Source: an uncultured Euryhalocaulis sp. | GTDB taxonomy: Bacteria; Pseudomonadota; Alphaproteobacteria; Caulobacterales; Maricaulaceae | Direction: 5' to 3' | Assembly: GCA_913055605.1 (NCBI GenBank) | Contig: CAJXKJ010000015.1 | Span: forward strand, 1 to 60,581 | Length of the DNA stretch: 60,581 nt | Shown here: piece after piece, positions 45,950 through 56,954 of the stretch | Layout: each line of letters begins with the position of its first letter | Position numbering within the stretch: position 1 is the stretch's first letter | Translations under genes and position numbers: made by a program | Notes under the pieces: generated by a model | Told to the model about the DNA's origin: nothing | Seen by the model: the letters and a program-made list of their open reading frames with translations, nothing else | Databases searched by the model: none

Positions 45950-46417
45950 ATGGAATATCTGCACAGCATGCTGCGCATCTCCGACCCCGACGCCTCGCTG
46001 CGCTTCTTCTGCGAGGGGCTGGGCCTGAAAGAGGTCCACCGCATGGACAGCGAGAAGGGGCGGTTCAGCCTGATCTTCCTCGCCTCGCCGGACGATATCG
46101 ACCGCGCCGGCGGGCTGAAGGACGGCGAGTCGCCGCTGAAGGCCGGCCTGCCGATGGTGGAGCTGACCTATAACTGGGACGAGGCCGGCTATGACGGCGG
46201 CCGCAATTTCGGCCATCTCGCCTACCGGGTCGGGGACATCTACGCCACCTGCGCGCATCTTCAGGACATGGGCTACACGATCGCCCGGCCGCCGCGCGAC
46301 GGCCGCATGGCCTTCATCCGCTCGCCCGACAATATCTCGGTGGAACTGCTCCAGTCCGGCGACCCCAAGGCCCCCGCCGAGCCCTGGGCCAGCATGGAGA
46401 ATTCCGGCGCCTGGTAG
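45950..46417 (+). CDS. gloA: Lactoylglutathione lyase/VOC family glyoxalase
   Basis: A 155-residue glyoxalase I-like protein: MEYLHSMLRISDPDASLRFFCEGLGLKEV, then VELTYNWD, NFGHLAYRVGDIYATC and MAFIRSPDNISVELLQ, matching the two beta-alpha-beta-beta-beta modules with metal ligands from H5, E71-like, H/Q and E positions. It would convert the methylglyoxal-glutathione adduct to S-lactoylglutathione. Preceded by GAGGGAG-like purines after the membrane gene. Confidence 0.88.
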   Translation: MEYLHSMLRISDPDASLRFFCEGLGLKEVHRMDSEKGRFSLIFLASPDDIDRAGGLKDGESPLKAGLPMVELTYNWDEAGYDGGRNFGHLAYRVGDIYATCAHLQDMGYTIARPPRDGRMAFIRSPDNISVELLQSGDPKAPAEPWASMENSGAW

Positions 46418-46485
46418 GATTCGGAACCGCTCCGGCGCCCTCCCGTTAGAAACCTGTCGCTAAACAGGAACGGGAGTCTTCGATC

Positions 46486-46668
46486 ATGGGCAGACTCGCC
46501 AACGGCGCTCCGGACTGGACGGAGCGGGACGAACATCATCTGCGCCAGCTCGCCGACGACTGGCTGCCGGCCGAACTGATCGGCCTGAAGCTGGGATGCA
46601 GTGAGGACGCCGTCTACGAAAAGGCCTCGGAACTCGGCGTCGGCATCGCCCCCTGCTACCGGGCGTAA
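46486..46668 (+). CDS. 60-residue protein with helix-turn-helix-like pattern
   Basis: A small protein, mostly helical: DWTERDEHHLRQLADDW, LPAELIGLKLGCSEDAVYEKASELG. The layout (W-[TS]-x-x-[DE], then a helix-turn-helix-like pair) recalls the N-terminus of GcrA and small Myb/SANT-like DNA-binding domains, but this is only a pattern resemblance. GGGAG precedes the ATG, supporting expression. It ends seven bases before the convergent dapB stop. Confidence 0.6.
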   Translation: MGRLANGAPDWTERDEHHLRQLADDWLPAELIGLKLGCSEDAVYEKASELGVGIAPCYRA

Positions 46669-46674
46669 CGCCGC

Positions 46675-47496
46675 CTACTCCGTAAAGCTCGGCTCCAGAC
46701 CCCGGATCCTGAGCTCCAGCACATCGGCCATGTCGTAGAGGCCCGGCGCACGCCCGGCGGCCCAGCGCGCGGCGTGCAGTGCGCCCTCCGCGAAAATCGC
46801 CCGGTCGAGCGCCGAGTGGCTCAGCGCCACGCGCTCCCGGTCGCTGGTGAAGCTCACCGTGTGTTCGCCGATCACCCCGCCGGCGCGGCTCACCGAAAAC
46901 CCGATATCCCCGGCCTTGCGCACGCCGTGGCGGTCGACCGCCATGTGCCGGTCCAGCTCCACGCCGCGCGCCTCCGCCGCCGCCCGGCCCAGCATCAGCG
47001 CCGTGCCGGAGGGCGCGTCCGCCTTGCGCCGGTGGTGGATGTCCTCGATCTCGATGTCCCATTCCTCGGGCAGGCGGGACGCCGCCATCTTCACGAGCGC
47101 CGACAGCAAATTCACGCCGATGGAGAAATTGCCCGCCTGAACCACGGGCCGCGTCTTCGCCGCATCCTCGACGGCTTTCTGCTGCTCCGCCGAAAGCCCG
47201 GTCGTGCCGGTGACCACCGCCGCGCCGGCCGGCGCGGCGTTCAGCGCCTCCAGCGCCCCTTCCGGCGCGGAAAAATCGATCACCGCCTCGGCCCCGCCGA
47301 AACAGGACATCTCGTCTTTCACATTGATGCCCAGCAGGCGGATGCTGGCCAGCGCGCCCAGATCCTGGCCGACGCAGGAATCGCCCGCGCGCGCCGTGCC
47401 GCCGACGATCTCGAACCCGCCCAGCGTCTCGGCCGCGGCGATCACGGCCCGGCCCATGCGCCCGCCCGCTCCGTTGATGGCGATCTTCATGCTCAT
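46675..47496 (-). CDS. dapB: 4-hydroxy-tetrahydrodipicolinate reductase
   Basis: A 273-residue DapB in the lysine/diaminopimelate pathway. Nucleotide-binding INGAGGRMGRAVIAAA at the N-terminus, VTGTTGLS, AGNFSIGVNLL, and the substrate/catalytic block EDIHHRRKADAPSGTAL are all intact. A second ATG two codons in is an equal start. It is divergent from the SulP gene across 116 bp that must hold both promoters. Confidence 0.97.
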   Translation of the reverse strand: MSMKIAINGAGGRMGRAVIAAAETLGGFEIVGGTARAGDSCVGQDLGALASIRLLGINVKDEMSCFGGAEAVIDFSAPEGALEALNAAPAGAAVVTGTTGLSAEQQKAVEDAAKTRPVVQAGNFSIGVNLLSALVKMAASRLPEEWDIEIEDIHHRRKADAPSGTALMLGRAAAEARGVELDRHMAVDRHGVRKAGDIGFSVSRAGGVIGEHTVSFTSDRERVALSHSALDRAIFAEGALHAARWAAGRAPGLYDMADVLELRIRGLEPSFTE

Positions 47497-47612
47497 GGCC
47501 GCGACCTATAGCGGTCGCAGGCGGCGAAGGGGAGGGCGGGCGCCGCCATCGGCCCCCTGCGGCTCTCGGTCCGATTGACCCGGCGTCACGGCGCGCCTTT
47601 TGTGCGCCGATC

Positions 47613-49337
47613 ATGACCGCCGCCTCGTCTCCCTCTCCACGCCCCGGCCGGGGCTGGCCGGTTCGCTATACGCCCAAGCTGGTCAGCGCCCTGCGCGAGG
47701 GCTACGGCCTCGCGGATCTGCGCGCCGACGCGCTCGCCGGGCTCAGCGTCGCCATCGTCGCCTTGCCGCTGGCCATGGCCATCGCCATCGCCAGCGGGGC
47801 GGAGCCGCGCGCGGGCCTGGTCACCGCCGTCGTCGCCGGGGCGCTGATCTCCGCCCTGGGCGGCAGCCGCCACCAGATCGGCGGCCCCACCGCCGCCTTC
47901 GTCGTTGTGGTGTTCGAGGTCATCGCGACCCACGGCTATGACGGCCTGCTGCTGGCCAGCCTGATGGCCGGCGCCATGCTGATCGCCGCCGGGGCGCTGC
48001 GCCTCGGCCTGTTCATGAAATACGTGCCCCAGCCGGTCGTGCTCGGCTTCACCGCCGGCATCGCGGTGCTGATCGTCTCCACCCAGTTCGGCGACCTGCT
48101 CGGCTTCCCGGTCTTCGAGGGGGAGGCGAACGTGGTCGGCCGCTGGCGCTTCTATCTGGGCGCGCTCGGGCGGATCGACCCGGCGGCGGCGCTGCTGGGC
48201 GCGTTGTCGCTCGCGGCCATCGTCGCGCTGCGCGCGCGCTTTCCGCGCCTTCCGGCTTTTCTGATCGTGGCGGCGGGCGCGTCCCTGGTCGTGGCGCTGG
48301 GCGTTATCGACGCGCCCACGATCGGCACGCGCTTCGGCGGCGTCCCGCGCGGCCTGCCCCGGCTCGCCTTCCCAGACATCAGCCTGGACCGCATGGCCGC
48401 CCTCCTGCCCAGCGCCTTCACCATCGCCTTCCTGGCCGGTGTGGAGTCGCTGCTGTCGGCGGTCGTCGCGGACGGCATGACGGGCCGCCGCCATCGCTCG
48501 GACTGTGAGCTGATCGCCCAGGGCGTGGCGAACATGGCCAGCGCCTGTGTCGGCGGCCTGCCGGCCACCGGCGCCATCGCCCGCACCGCCACCAATATCC
48601 GCGCCGGCGCCCGCACGCCGGTCTCCGGAATCCTGCATTCGGGCTTCCTGCTGGTCTTCCTGCTGCTGGCCGCGCCGCTGGCGGACGCCGCGCCGCTGGC
48701 CGTGCTGGCCGCGATCCTGACCGCCGTCGCGCTCAGCATGGCCGAACCGCGCAAGGTCTGGCTGATCCTGCGCGGCGCGCCTTTGGGCGACCGGCTGGTC
48801 TTCGTGGTGACCTTCGCCCTCACCGTCTTCTCGGATTTGACGCTGGCGGTTCAGGTCGGCGTCGTGCTGGCGGCGATCCTGTTCATGCATCGCATGGCCC
48901 AGGCCGTGGAGATCACCCATGGCGAGTCGCTGGCCGAGGCGCAGGACGACGACGCCCCGCCGCAATGGCGCGCGTCGCTGCCGCCCGGCGTACGCGCCTA
49001 CACGATCTCCGGCCCGCTCTTCTACGGCGCTGCGGGGCGGGTGCGGGAGGTGCTGGGGCGGGAGGCCGCGGACGCCCCGGCCTTTGTCCTGTCCCTGCGC
49101 CAGACCCCGGTCGCCGACATCACGGGGGCCGAGGCGCTGAAGGAGCTGGCGGAGGGCCTGTCGAAACGCCGCGGCGCCCTGGTCATCCTCGCCGGCGCCA
49201 ATCCCTCCGTCCGCGCCGCGCTCGCCGCCGCCGGTCTGGAGGAAGGGCCGCACGTCCGCTTCGCCGCAACCGGAGAGGACGCCGCGCGCATCGCCCGCGC
49301 CGCAGCTGGCGGCGAGTCGGACGTCAAAGAAGCGTAA
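47613..49337 (+). CDS. SulP family anion transporter with C-terminal STAS domain
   Basis: A 574-residue SLC26/SulP transporter: DLRADALAGLSVAIVALPLAMAIAIASG is the first signature, GGSRHQIGGPTAAFVVVV the second, about 12-14 helices to about 430, and a STAS domain (about 455-560, YTISGPLFYGAAGRVREVL and VADITGAEAL). Likely substrates are sulfate, bicarbonate or dicarboxylates; no carbonic anhydrase or sulfate gene is adjacent to decide. Confidence 0.92.
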   Translation: MTAASSPSPRPGRGWPVRYTPKLVSALREGYGLADLRADALAGLSVAIVALPLAMAIAIASGAEPRAGLVTAVVAGALISALGGSRHQIGGPTAAFVVVVFEVIATHGYDGLLLASLMAGAMLIAAGALRLGLFMKYVPQPVVLGFTAGIAVLIVSTQFGDLLGFPVFEGEANVVGRWRFYLGALGRIDPAAALLGALSLAAIVALRARFPRLPAFLIVAAGASLVVALGVIDAPTIGTRFGGVPRGLPRLAFPDISLDRMAALLPSAFTIAFLAGVESLLSAVVADGMTGRRHRSDCELIAQGVANMASACVGGLPATGAIARTATNIRAGARTPVSGILHSGFLLVFLLLAAPLADAAPLAVLAAILTAVALSMAEPRKVWLILRGAPLGDRLVFVVTFALTVFSDLTLAVQVGVVLAAILFMHRMAQAVEITHGESLAEAQDDDAPPQWRASLPPGVRAYTISGPLFYGAAGRVREVLGREAADAPAFVLSLRQTPVADITGAEALKELAEGLSKRRGALVILAGANPSVRAALAAAGLEEGPHVRFAATGEDAARIARAAAGGESDVKEA

Positions 49338-49354
49338 GAGTTAGAGCGCCCGCC

Positions 49355-50518
49355 TCAGGCGTGCGGGCGGCCGTCCGGGCTGGAGAGATTGTCCCAGAAC
49401 TGCTTCACCTTGGAGACGAAGCCCGTCGCCTCGGGATGGCAGTCGCAATCCTCGCAGGACAGCTCGCGGAATTTCTCCAGCAGTTCGCGCTGCTCCGGCG
49501 TCAGGCGCCGCGGCGTCTCCACGAACAGCTCGACATAGAGGTCGCCGCGCACCGGCGCGCGCAGCTGGCTCATCCCCTTGCCGCGCACGCGCACCTGTTT
49601 TCCGGTCTGCGCGCCGGCGGCCACGTCGATGCATTCCTTGCCGCCGTCGATGGTCGGCGCCTCGATCGAACCGCCCAGCGCGGCGGTCGCCATCGGCACA
49701 TAGGCCCGGCAATACAGATCCGCCCCGTCGCGCTCGAACAGCTCGTGGTGCGCCACCGATACGAACAGATACAGATCGCCGCGCGGCCCGCCGCGCAGGC
49801 CGGAATCGCCCTCGCCGGCCAGGCGGATGCGCGTGCCGTCCTCGACGCCGGCCGGGATCGCGACTGACAGCGTGCGCGGCGTGCGCACCAGGCCGACCCC
49901 GTCGCAGGAGACGCACGGATCGGCCACATATTTGCCCTGGCCGCCGCAGCGCGGGCAGGTCCGCTCCATGGTGAAAAAGCCCTGCTGGATGCGCACCCGG
50001 CCCTGGCCGTTACAGGCCGGGCAGGTCTCCGGCTCGGTGCCGGGCGCCGCGCCTGTGCCGTTGCAGTCCTCGCAGGCCAGCGCCGGCTTCACTTTCACCT
50101 CGGCGTTCTTGCCGGCGAACGCCTCTTCCAGCGTGATCTCCACATCGGCGCGGATGTCGGCCCCGCGCGCGGGTCCCGTGCGCTGGCGCCGCGCGCCCGC
50201 GCCGGCCCGGCCGAAAATGTCGCCGAACACGCTGTCGAAAATATCCGCGAAATCGGCGCCCGCCGGTCCCGCGCCGCCGGCGCCCGGCCCGTCCACGCCT
50301 TCATGGCCATAGCGGTCATAGGCTGCGCGCTTCTGTGGATCGCTCAGCACGGCGTAGGCCTCGTTCACTTCCTTGAACTTGACCTCGGCCTCGGCGCTGC
50401 CGCCGTTGCGGTCGGGGTGAAACTCCATGGCCATCTTGCGATAGGCCGATTTCAGCGTCGCGCCGTCCGCGTCGCGGGCGCAGCCGAGAACTTCGTAATA
50501 ACAGGTACGCGCGGACAT
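49355..50518 (-). CDS. dnaJ: Chaperone DnaJ
   Basis: A 387-residue type I DnaJ: J domain with HPD at 34-36, Gly-rich segment (about 75-110), four zinc-finger repeats (CEDCNGTG, CPACNGQG, CPRCGGQG, CVSCDGVG) and beta substrate domains. The C-terminal end has an extra Cys/His cluster, CEDCDCHPE, before the usual GFVSKVKQFWDNL. The ATG overlaps the stop of the FkbM gene (TGATG), so translation is coupled to that gene rather than to dnaK directly. Confidence 0.97.
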   Translation of the reverse strand: MSARTCYYEVLGCARDADGATLKSAYRKMAMEFHPDRNGGSAEAEVKFKEVNEAYAVLSDPQKRAAYDRYGHEGVDGPGAGGAGPAGADFADIFDSVFGDIFGRAGAGARRQRTGPARGADIRADVEITLEEAFAGKNAEVKVKPALACEDCNGTGAAPGTEPETCPACNGQGRVRIQQGFFTMERTCPRCGGQGKYVADPCVSCDGVGLVRTPRTLSVAIPAGVEDGTRIRLAGEGDSGLRGGPRGDLYLFVSVAHHELFERDGADLYCRAYVPMATAALGGSIEAPTIDGGKECIDVAAGAQTGKQVRVRGKGMSQLRAPVRGDLYVELFVETPRRLTPEQRELLEKFRELSCEDCDCHPEATGFVSKVKQFWDNLSSPDGRPHA

Positions 50519-51378
50519 CAGGCCGCCTCCGTTTGCGTTGCGGCCGTGCGGCGGAAGATGGCGTTGGTGCGGGTGGTCCGGTCCTGCGCATAGCCGTGCG
50601 CGGCGGCCAGCTGTGCGATCGCGGCCCCGGTCTCGCCATTGGTCTCCACGATCAGCAGATCGGGGCGCAGGGATTGCGGCGCGTCGGCCAGGAACGCGGC
50701 CAGCACCGCCGCGTCGGATCCTTCAAGGTCCAGCTTCATGGCGTCGATATGGGGCAGGCGGGCCCGTTCCGCGAGGCCCTGGACCGTAATCACTTCCACA
50801 TCCGGCCCGTCGGCGGAATTGAGGTCGACGCGAATCTCGCCGCGATTGCGCCCGGCCTGGGTCAGGCGCGCGCGTCCGGGCGCCGCGCCCAGGGCCACCG
50901 GCGCCACGATGATGGCGGCCGCCCCGCTCGCAGTCTGGTTCTGCTCCAGCCGGCGGCGGTTCTCCGCATCCGGCTCCGCCGCGACGATGCGCGCCTCCCG
51001 CCCCGCCCGCCGCGCGGCGGCGTCCAGATACAGGGAGTAGAATCCCACATTCGCGCCCAGATCCAGGAACACGAAGGGCCGGTGCGCCGGCGCGGCCAGC
51101 ATCGCGGCCTCCAGCGCCTGCAGCTCCGCGAAATCCCACAGATGCGGCGCGCAGAAGACGCGCTTCTCGCAGCGATTGGTGGACGGATAGACCCGCGCGT
51201 TCACGCCGGGCCAGGCCTCGATGTCGAAGGGTTCGGCGCCGCCCATCAGGCAGATGCGCCGCAGCACGCTGGCCGTATGCAGGCCCAGCCGTCCGGACGG
51301 GGCGCGCTCGCCAAGGCGGCGCACGCTCTCGGCCCATGCGGGCAGGGCCAGCGTCCCGAAAGGCGGGCTCAGCTCCAT
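50518..51378 (-). CDS. FkbM family methyltransferase between dnaK and dnaJ
   Basis: A 286-residue SAM-dependent methyltransferase of the FkbM type: motif [21 protein letters not shown], acidic motif [17 protein letters not shown], and the FkbM-typical [19 protein letters not shown] with LLIVETNGE. Relatives O-methylate sugars or secondary metabolites; the substrate here is unknown. ATG 51378 is chosen over TTG 51387. Its place between dnaK and dnaJ, with a TGATG overlap to dnaJ, is unusual. Confidence 0.9.
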   Translation of the reverse strand: MELSPPFGTLALPAWAESVRRLGERAPSGRLGLHTASVLRRICLMGGAEPFDIEAWPGVNARVYPSTNRCEKRVFCAPHLWDFAELQALEAAMLAAPAHRPFVFLDLGANVGFYSLYLDAAARRAGREARIVAAEPDAENRRRLEQNQTASGAAAIIVAPVALGAAPGRARLTQAGRNRGEIRVDLNSADGPDVEVITVQGLAERARLPHIDAMKLDLEGSDAAVLAAFLADAPQSLRPDLLIVETNGETGAAIAQLAAAHGYAQDRTTRTNAIFRRTAATQTEAA

Positions 51379-51440
51379 CGTGCTCAACTTCCGTTATCGG
51401 CGCGCCGGGACGGATATCCGGACGACCCCCCAAATGGCGA

Positions 51441-51470
51441 CGGCCCGCCCGGATGTCTCCGGACGGGCCG
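51441..51470 (-). terminator. Stem-loop just after dnaK
   Basis: CGGCCCGCCCGGA (51441-51453) pairs with TCCGGACGGGCCG (51458-51470) at 12 of 13 positions across a 4-base TGTC loop, 13 bp after the dnaK stop. No U tract follows on the minus strand, so it more likely stabilises dnaK mRNA or lowers read-through into fkbM-dnaJ than stops transcription fully. Confidence 0.6.
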
Positions 51471-51483
51471 CGGCCTGCCTGCG

Positions 51484-53397
<1,914 letters not shown>

Positions 53398-53584
53398 TAT
53401 GCGTCTCTTCTCTCTCTTGCGGCGGGCTCTGCGCGCTCTCCGTGGCCCTGATGGCGCCTGCGCGGCGAAGCCCCCAATGGTCGAAGTTCTACAGAATTCC
53501 TGCTGCACAGCCGGGGCGGGCTGCGCTTCACGCTCCGATATGGTGTGAGTCTTTGACCGCGCAACCCTTTTTGGAGGCCCTAAA

Positions 53585-54232
53585 TTGTCCGCCGCCGCCC
53601 TGCCGCAGGGCTTCCGCTATCTCCCCGGTTATTTCGGGCCGGACGCCCAGGCGGCCCTGATCGCCGACGTCCTCGGCCGACTGCCGGCCGCGCCGCTCTA
53701 CCGGCCGGAAATGCCGCGCACCGGCGCGAAGATGAGCGTCCGCATGACCAATTTCGGCCCGCTGGGCTGGGTCGCCGACCGCGACGGCGGCTACCGCTAC
53801 CAGAAAGCCCATCCGGCGACCGGCGATCCCTGGCCCGCCATTCCTGACGCGATGACGGCGTTGTGGGACGATGTCGGCGGCTATCGCGCCCCGCCGCAGG
53901 CCTGTCTGGTCAATTATTATGACGCGCAGGCGCGCCTCGGCCTGCATGTCGACGCCGACGAGGACGCGAAGGACGCCCCGGTCGTCTCGGTCAGCCTGGG
54001 CGACGAGGCGCTGTTTCGTCTGGCCCTGGCCCCCGGCCGCACCGGGCCGACCGTCTCCTTCCGCCTGCGCTCGGGCGATGTCGTGGTGCTGGGCGGTTCG
54101 TCGCGCGCCTGCCGCCACGGGGTGGACCGCATCCGGCCCGGAACCAGCACTCTGCTTCAAACGTATGGATGGGGCGAGGGCGGTCGTATCAACCTCACGC
54201 TTCGCCGGGTGACGCGCCCCGAAATTGCCTAA
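53585..54232 (+). CDS. alkB: AlkB-like 2-oxoglutarate/Fe(II) DNA-repair dioxygenase
   Basis: A 215-residue AlkB that oxidatively removes 1-methyladenine and 3-methylcytosine lesions. The iron triad is H121, D123 (LGLHVDADE) and H178 (CRHGVDRI); 2-oxoglutarate arginines are R201 and R207 in [22 protein letters not shown] is the typical core. It starts at TTG 53585 with GGAGG at good spacing; no ATG is suitable. It is divergent from dnaK. Confidence 0.92.
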   Translation: MSAAALPQGFRYLPGYFGPDAQAALIADVLGRLPAAPLYRPEMPRTGAKMSVRMTNFGPLGWVADRDGGYRYQKAHPATGDPWPAIPDAMTALWDDVGGYRAPPQACLVNYYDAQARLGLHVDADEDAKDAPVVSVSLGDEALFRLALAPGRTGPTVSFRLRSGDVVVLGGSSRACRHGVDRIRPGTSTLLQTYGWGEGGRINLTLRRVTRPEIA

Positions 54233-54311
54233 TTTGGATCAAGGGAATTTGGGAACCGTCACAGAGGCCGCGACGTTTGAGGGCCGACTTCATTGGAGAA
54301 AGGGCTCCGAC

Positions 54312-54677
54312 ATGTACGGGAAAATTGCCATTATCGTTGCCGCGGGGGCTCTGACCGCCGCGTGCGCCAACCAGGGCTACGGCTCGGACCCGCGCCAGCA
54401 GCGCGCGCTTGGCGGCGCCGCGATCGGCGCGGCTGCGGGCGCAGCGGGCGGCGCGATCGTCGCCGGCAAGGGCGACGACCTTGAAGGCGCGCTGATCGGC
54501 GGCGCTCTGGGCGCGGCCGCCGGCGCGGTCATCGGCGCCGAGACCGCTCCCGCCCCGAACCGTTCGGGCCCGCAGGGTCAGGACATGTATTACGATCAGA
54601 ACGCCCAGCGCTATTTCTACGTGGATCGCGCTTCGGGCCGGACCTACTGGGAAAACGGCCAGGTTCGGTCGTACTAA
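54312..54677 (+). CDS. Glycine-zipper lipoprotein (17-kDa-antigen-like)
   Basis: A 121-residue outer-membrane-type lipoprotein: lipobox LTAAC with Cys18, then a glycine zipper (about 38-85: AIGAAAGAAGGAIVAGKGDD and ALIGGALGAAAGAVIGAE), and a C-terminal YYDQNAQRYFYVDRASGRTYWENGQ that resembles a small aromatic binding module. Starts at 54312, where the signal peptide begins; an upstream ATG would precede it with charged residues. It is followed by a clear terminator. Confidence 0.83.
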   Translation: MYGKIAIIVAAGALTAACANQGYGSDPRQQRALGGAAIGAAAGAAGGAIVAGKGDDLEGALIGGALGAAAGAVIGAETAPAPNRSGPQGQDMYYDQNAQRYFYVDRASGRTYWENGQVRSY

Positions 54678-54770
54678 CCGGTCTGATCGACAGTTTGTGA
54701 GCGGCCAAGGACCCGCACCGCCTTCGGGCGCTGTGTGCCGGCCGGACACAGAGAGCGGCCTTCGGGCCGG

Positions 54771-54804
54771 AAAGGCCGTCCCTCCGGGGGCGGCCTTTCT
54801 TATT
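54771..54804 (+). terminator. Rho-independent terminator of the glycine-zipper gene
   Basis: AAAGGCCG (54771-54778) and CGGCCTTT (54791-54798) form a perfect 8-bp stem with a 12-base loop, followed by CTTATT. It stands about 95 bp after the plus-strand stop and just before the convergent grpE end. Confidence 0.75.
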
Positions 54805-54821
54805 CCGGTTCAGACCGTGCT

Positions 54822-55466
54822 TCAGACCTTGAAATCGGTGCGCGGGCGCGGCTCGCCGTCCGGCGCGGCGTCCTTGGCCGCCTCCGGCTGTCCGCCGGCC
54901 GGGCCGGTGGACACCGCCACCATCGCGGCGCGCAGCACCCGGTCGCCCAGGCGGTATCCGGTCTGCATCACCTCGGCCACATGGCCCTTGGCGGCTTCGG
55001 ACGGAATCTGCGCCACCGCCTGATGCATATTGGGGTCGAAGGGCTGGCCCTTCGGGTTGATGGCCTGGATGTTGTGGCGCTCGAACACGCGCATCAGCTC
55101 GCGTTCGGTCAGCTCCACCCCGGCCAGCAGATTGCGCATCGGCTCGGACGCCGAGGCGGCGGAATCGGCGGGCAGGGCGGCCAGCGCGCGGGACAGATTG
55201 TCCGCCACGCCCAGCAGATCCTGCGCGAACCGCTCGATGGCGTATTCCCGCGCCTGGGCGCTTTCCCGCTCGGCGCGCTTGCGCACATTGTCGGCCTCGG
55301 CCGCCGCGCGCAGCATCCGGTCGCGCAGCGCCGTGTTTTCGGCCTCCAGCTTCGCCAGACGGTCCTCGCCGCCGGCCTCGCCCGCCGCGTCCGCAGTATC
55401 GGCCTCGGGCGCGGCGCCGTTGCCGGCGCCGTTCTGCCCCTGGGTCTTGTCGCTTTCGTCGTCCAT
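54822..55466 (-). CDS. grpE: Nucleotide exchange factor GrpE
   Basis: A 214-residue GrpE: a disordered acidic/Gly-rich start, a long dimerising coiled coil (about 40-100, RLAKLEAENTALRDRMLRAAAEADNVRKRAERE), and the beta-wing domain with MRNLLAGVELTERELMRVFERHNI, NPKGQPFDPNMHQAV and GYRLGDRVLRAAMVAVSTGP. It resets DnaK. It is 21 bp after hrcA, the common hrcA-grpE operon. Confidence 0.97.
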   Translation of the reverse strand: MDDESDKTQGQNGAGNGAAPEADTADAAGEAGGEDRLAKLEAENTALRDRMLRAAAEADNVRKRAERESAQAREYAIERFAQDLLGVADNLSRALAALPADSAASASEPMRNLLAGVELTERELMRVFERHNIQAINPKGQPFDPNMHQAVAQIPSEAAKGHVAEVMQTGYRLGDRVLRAAMVAVSTGPAGGQPEAAKDAAPDGEPRPRTDFKV

Positions 55467-55487
55467 GTCCTGCCTGTCGCAAATCCC

Positions 55488-56546
55488 TCAGGTCTGGTCC
55501 AGCATCCGGCCCACCAGACGCGCGGTATAATCGATCATCGGCACCACGCGGGCATAGTTCAGCCGCGTCGGTCCGATCACGCCCAGCGCCCCGATAATCT
55601 TCTGCTGGCTGTCCATATAGGGCGCGACGACCACGCTCGAACCCGAAAGACTGAATAACGGGTTCTCGGAGCCGATGAAAATCCGCACCCCGTCGGCGTC
55701 CCGCGCCCGGTCCAGCAGGGCGATCACCTCTTCCTTGCGCTCCAGATCCTCGAACAGCAGGCGCACCCGCTCCAGATCCTCGGCCGCCTGCATCTGCTCC
55801 AGCAGCCGCGCATGGCCCCGCACGATCAGCAGCCGCCGCTCGCCCTCGCCGGTCCAGTGCGCGAACCCGTCCTCGACCAGGCGCTGGGCCGCCGAATCCA
55901 GCTCCGCCCGGCTCTGGGTCAGCTCGTCGGCGATGCCCCGCTGCACCTCGGCCAGCGTCCGGCCCTTCAGCCGCGCGGACAGATAGTTTCCCGCCTCGAT
56001 CATGGCGGACTGCGTCACCCCCGCCGGCGGGCGCATCAGACGGTTCTCGACCGACCCGTCCTCCATCACCAGCACGACCAGAAGCCGCTCCGGGCTGATC
56101 GGCACGAATTCCACATGGCGCAGCGCCGCGTCGCGCGACGGCGTGGTCACAAGGCCCGCCCCGCCCGCCAGGCCCGACAGCATCTCCGACACGCTTTCCA
56201 GCGCGCCTTCCAGGCTGCCGCCCGCCGATTTCACGCGCACCGCGATCTCCCGGCGCTCGTCCTCGGTCAGGTCCCCGACCTCCAGGAACCCGTCCAGGAA
56301 CATGCGCAGCCCGGCATGGGTGGGCAGGCGCCCGGCGCTGGCGTGCCGCGCGGTCAGCAGGCCCATCTGCGCCAGATCGGCCATCGTGTTGCGGATCGAG
56401 GCCGGCGACAGGCCCGACCCGCCCAGCTGCGACAGCGTCCGGCTGCCGACCGGCTCGCCGGTCTGCAGATAGGCCTCCACGATCTCGCGGAAAATCTCGC
56501 GCGAGCGGGAATCCAGACTGTCCAACGCTCGGGGAAGCTCTGTCAT
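55488..56546 (-). CDS. hrcA: Heat-inducible transcription repressor HrcA
   Basis: A 352-residue HrcA. The N-terminal winged helix includes [45 protein letters not shown] and [14 protein letters not shown]; the GAF-like core ends [26 protein letters not shown], the HrcA signature. It binds CIRCE, usually ahead of groESL; no CIRCE is seen in this window. Start 56546 (MTELPRALD) fits family length. It lies 13 bp after the Cys-rich gene, so may share its transcript. Confidence 0.96.
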   Translation of the reverse strand: MTELPRALDSLDSRSREIFREIVEAYLQTGEPVGSRTLSQLGGSGLSPASIRNTMADLAQMGLLTARHASAGRLPTHAGLRMFLDGFLEVGDLTEDERREIAVRVKSAGGSLEGALESVSEMLSGLAGGAGLVTTPSRDAALRHVEFVPISPERLLVVLVMEDGSVENRLMRPPAGVTQSAMIEAGNYLSARLKGRTLAEVQRGIADELTQSRAELDSAAQRLVEDGFAHWTGEGERRLLIVRGHARLLEQMQAAEDLERVRLLFEDLERKEEVIALLDRARDADGVRIFIGSENPLFSLSGSSVVVAPYMDSQQKIIGALGVIGPTRLNYARVVPMIDYTARLVGRMLDQT

Positions 56547-56559
56547 GGCGGCAGTATAG

Positions 56560-56907
56560 CTAGTTTGCCGCCCATCCCTCTTCAATTGGCGTGAAGAGCT
56601 GCGGTTCAGCCGGCATGCCGGGAAGCGCGATGCGGCCGGGCGGGCTGCCGTCGGCGTTGCAGGCGCATCCGGGACCCTTGTTGCAGGTCTTGTCCCTGGC
56701 GATGCAGGAATCCCCGCACGCCTTGCCCGCGCTGCAGGTCCGGCAGCACCCCGGCGGACGGGGCGCCTGGGCCAGCCGCGTCTGCGCAGCCGTCGTTTCC
56801 GGCGGCGCCGGTTCGGGACGCGTATCGGGCGACGGCGCGGCCGCCGCTGCGGACGCCGCCAGAATTATCACGGCAATCAGCCGTGCGGCCTTGCGCTGGA
56901 CGCTCAT
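56560..56907 (-). CDS. Exported small protein with an eight-cysteine core
   Basis: A 115-residue protein with a signal peptide ([14 protein letters not shown]), a Pro/Thr-rich linker and a compact core with Cys at 54, 55, 58, 64, 68, 75, 81 and 83. The pattern CC-x2-C-x5-C-x3-C-x6-C-x5-C-x-C includes GKACGDSC and GPGCAC. Similar small proteins with a GKACGDSC...GCAC core occur widely in bacteria without known function; disulfides or metal binding are both possible. It sits upstream of hrcA and divergent from rph, only 47 bp away. Confidence 0.8.
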   Translation of the reverse strand: MSVQRKAARLIAVIILAASAAAAAPSPDTRPEPAPPETTAAQTRLAQAPRPPGCCRTCSAGKACGDSCIARDKTCNKGPGCACNADGSPPGRIALPGMPAEPQLFTPIEEGWAAN

Positions 56908-56954
56908 GCCTAAGCATAACCCCGGCGCGAACGAAAACGAGGGGACTGGAAACG

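Noticed and set aside
53538-53564. Sigma-32-type dnaK promoter (TTGCGC ... CCATAT)
   Set aside because: The spacing is 15 and the -35 match is poor; kept only as a note in the dnaK entry, not as a feature.
53398-53584. CIRCE operator ahead of dnaK
   Set aside because: HrcA is encoded nearby, but no TTAGCACTC-N9-GAGTGCTAA-type repeat is present here or before hrcA. In this class CIRCE usually governs groESL, outside the window.
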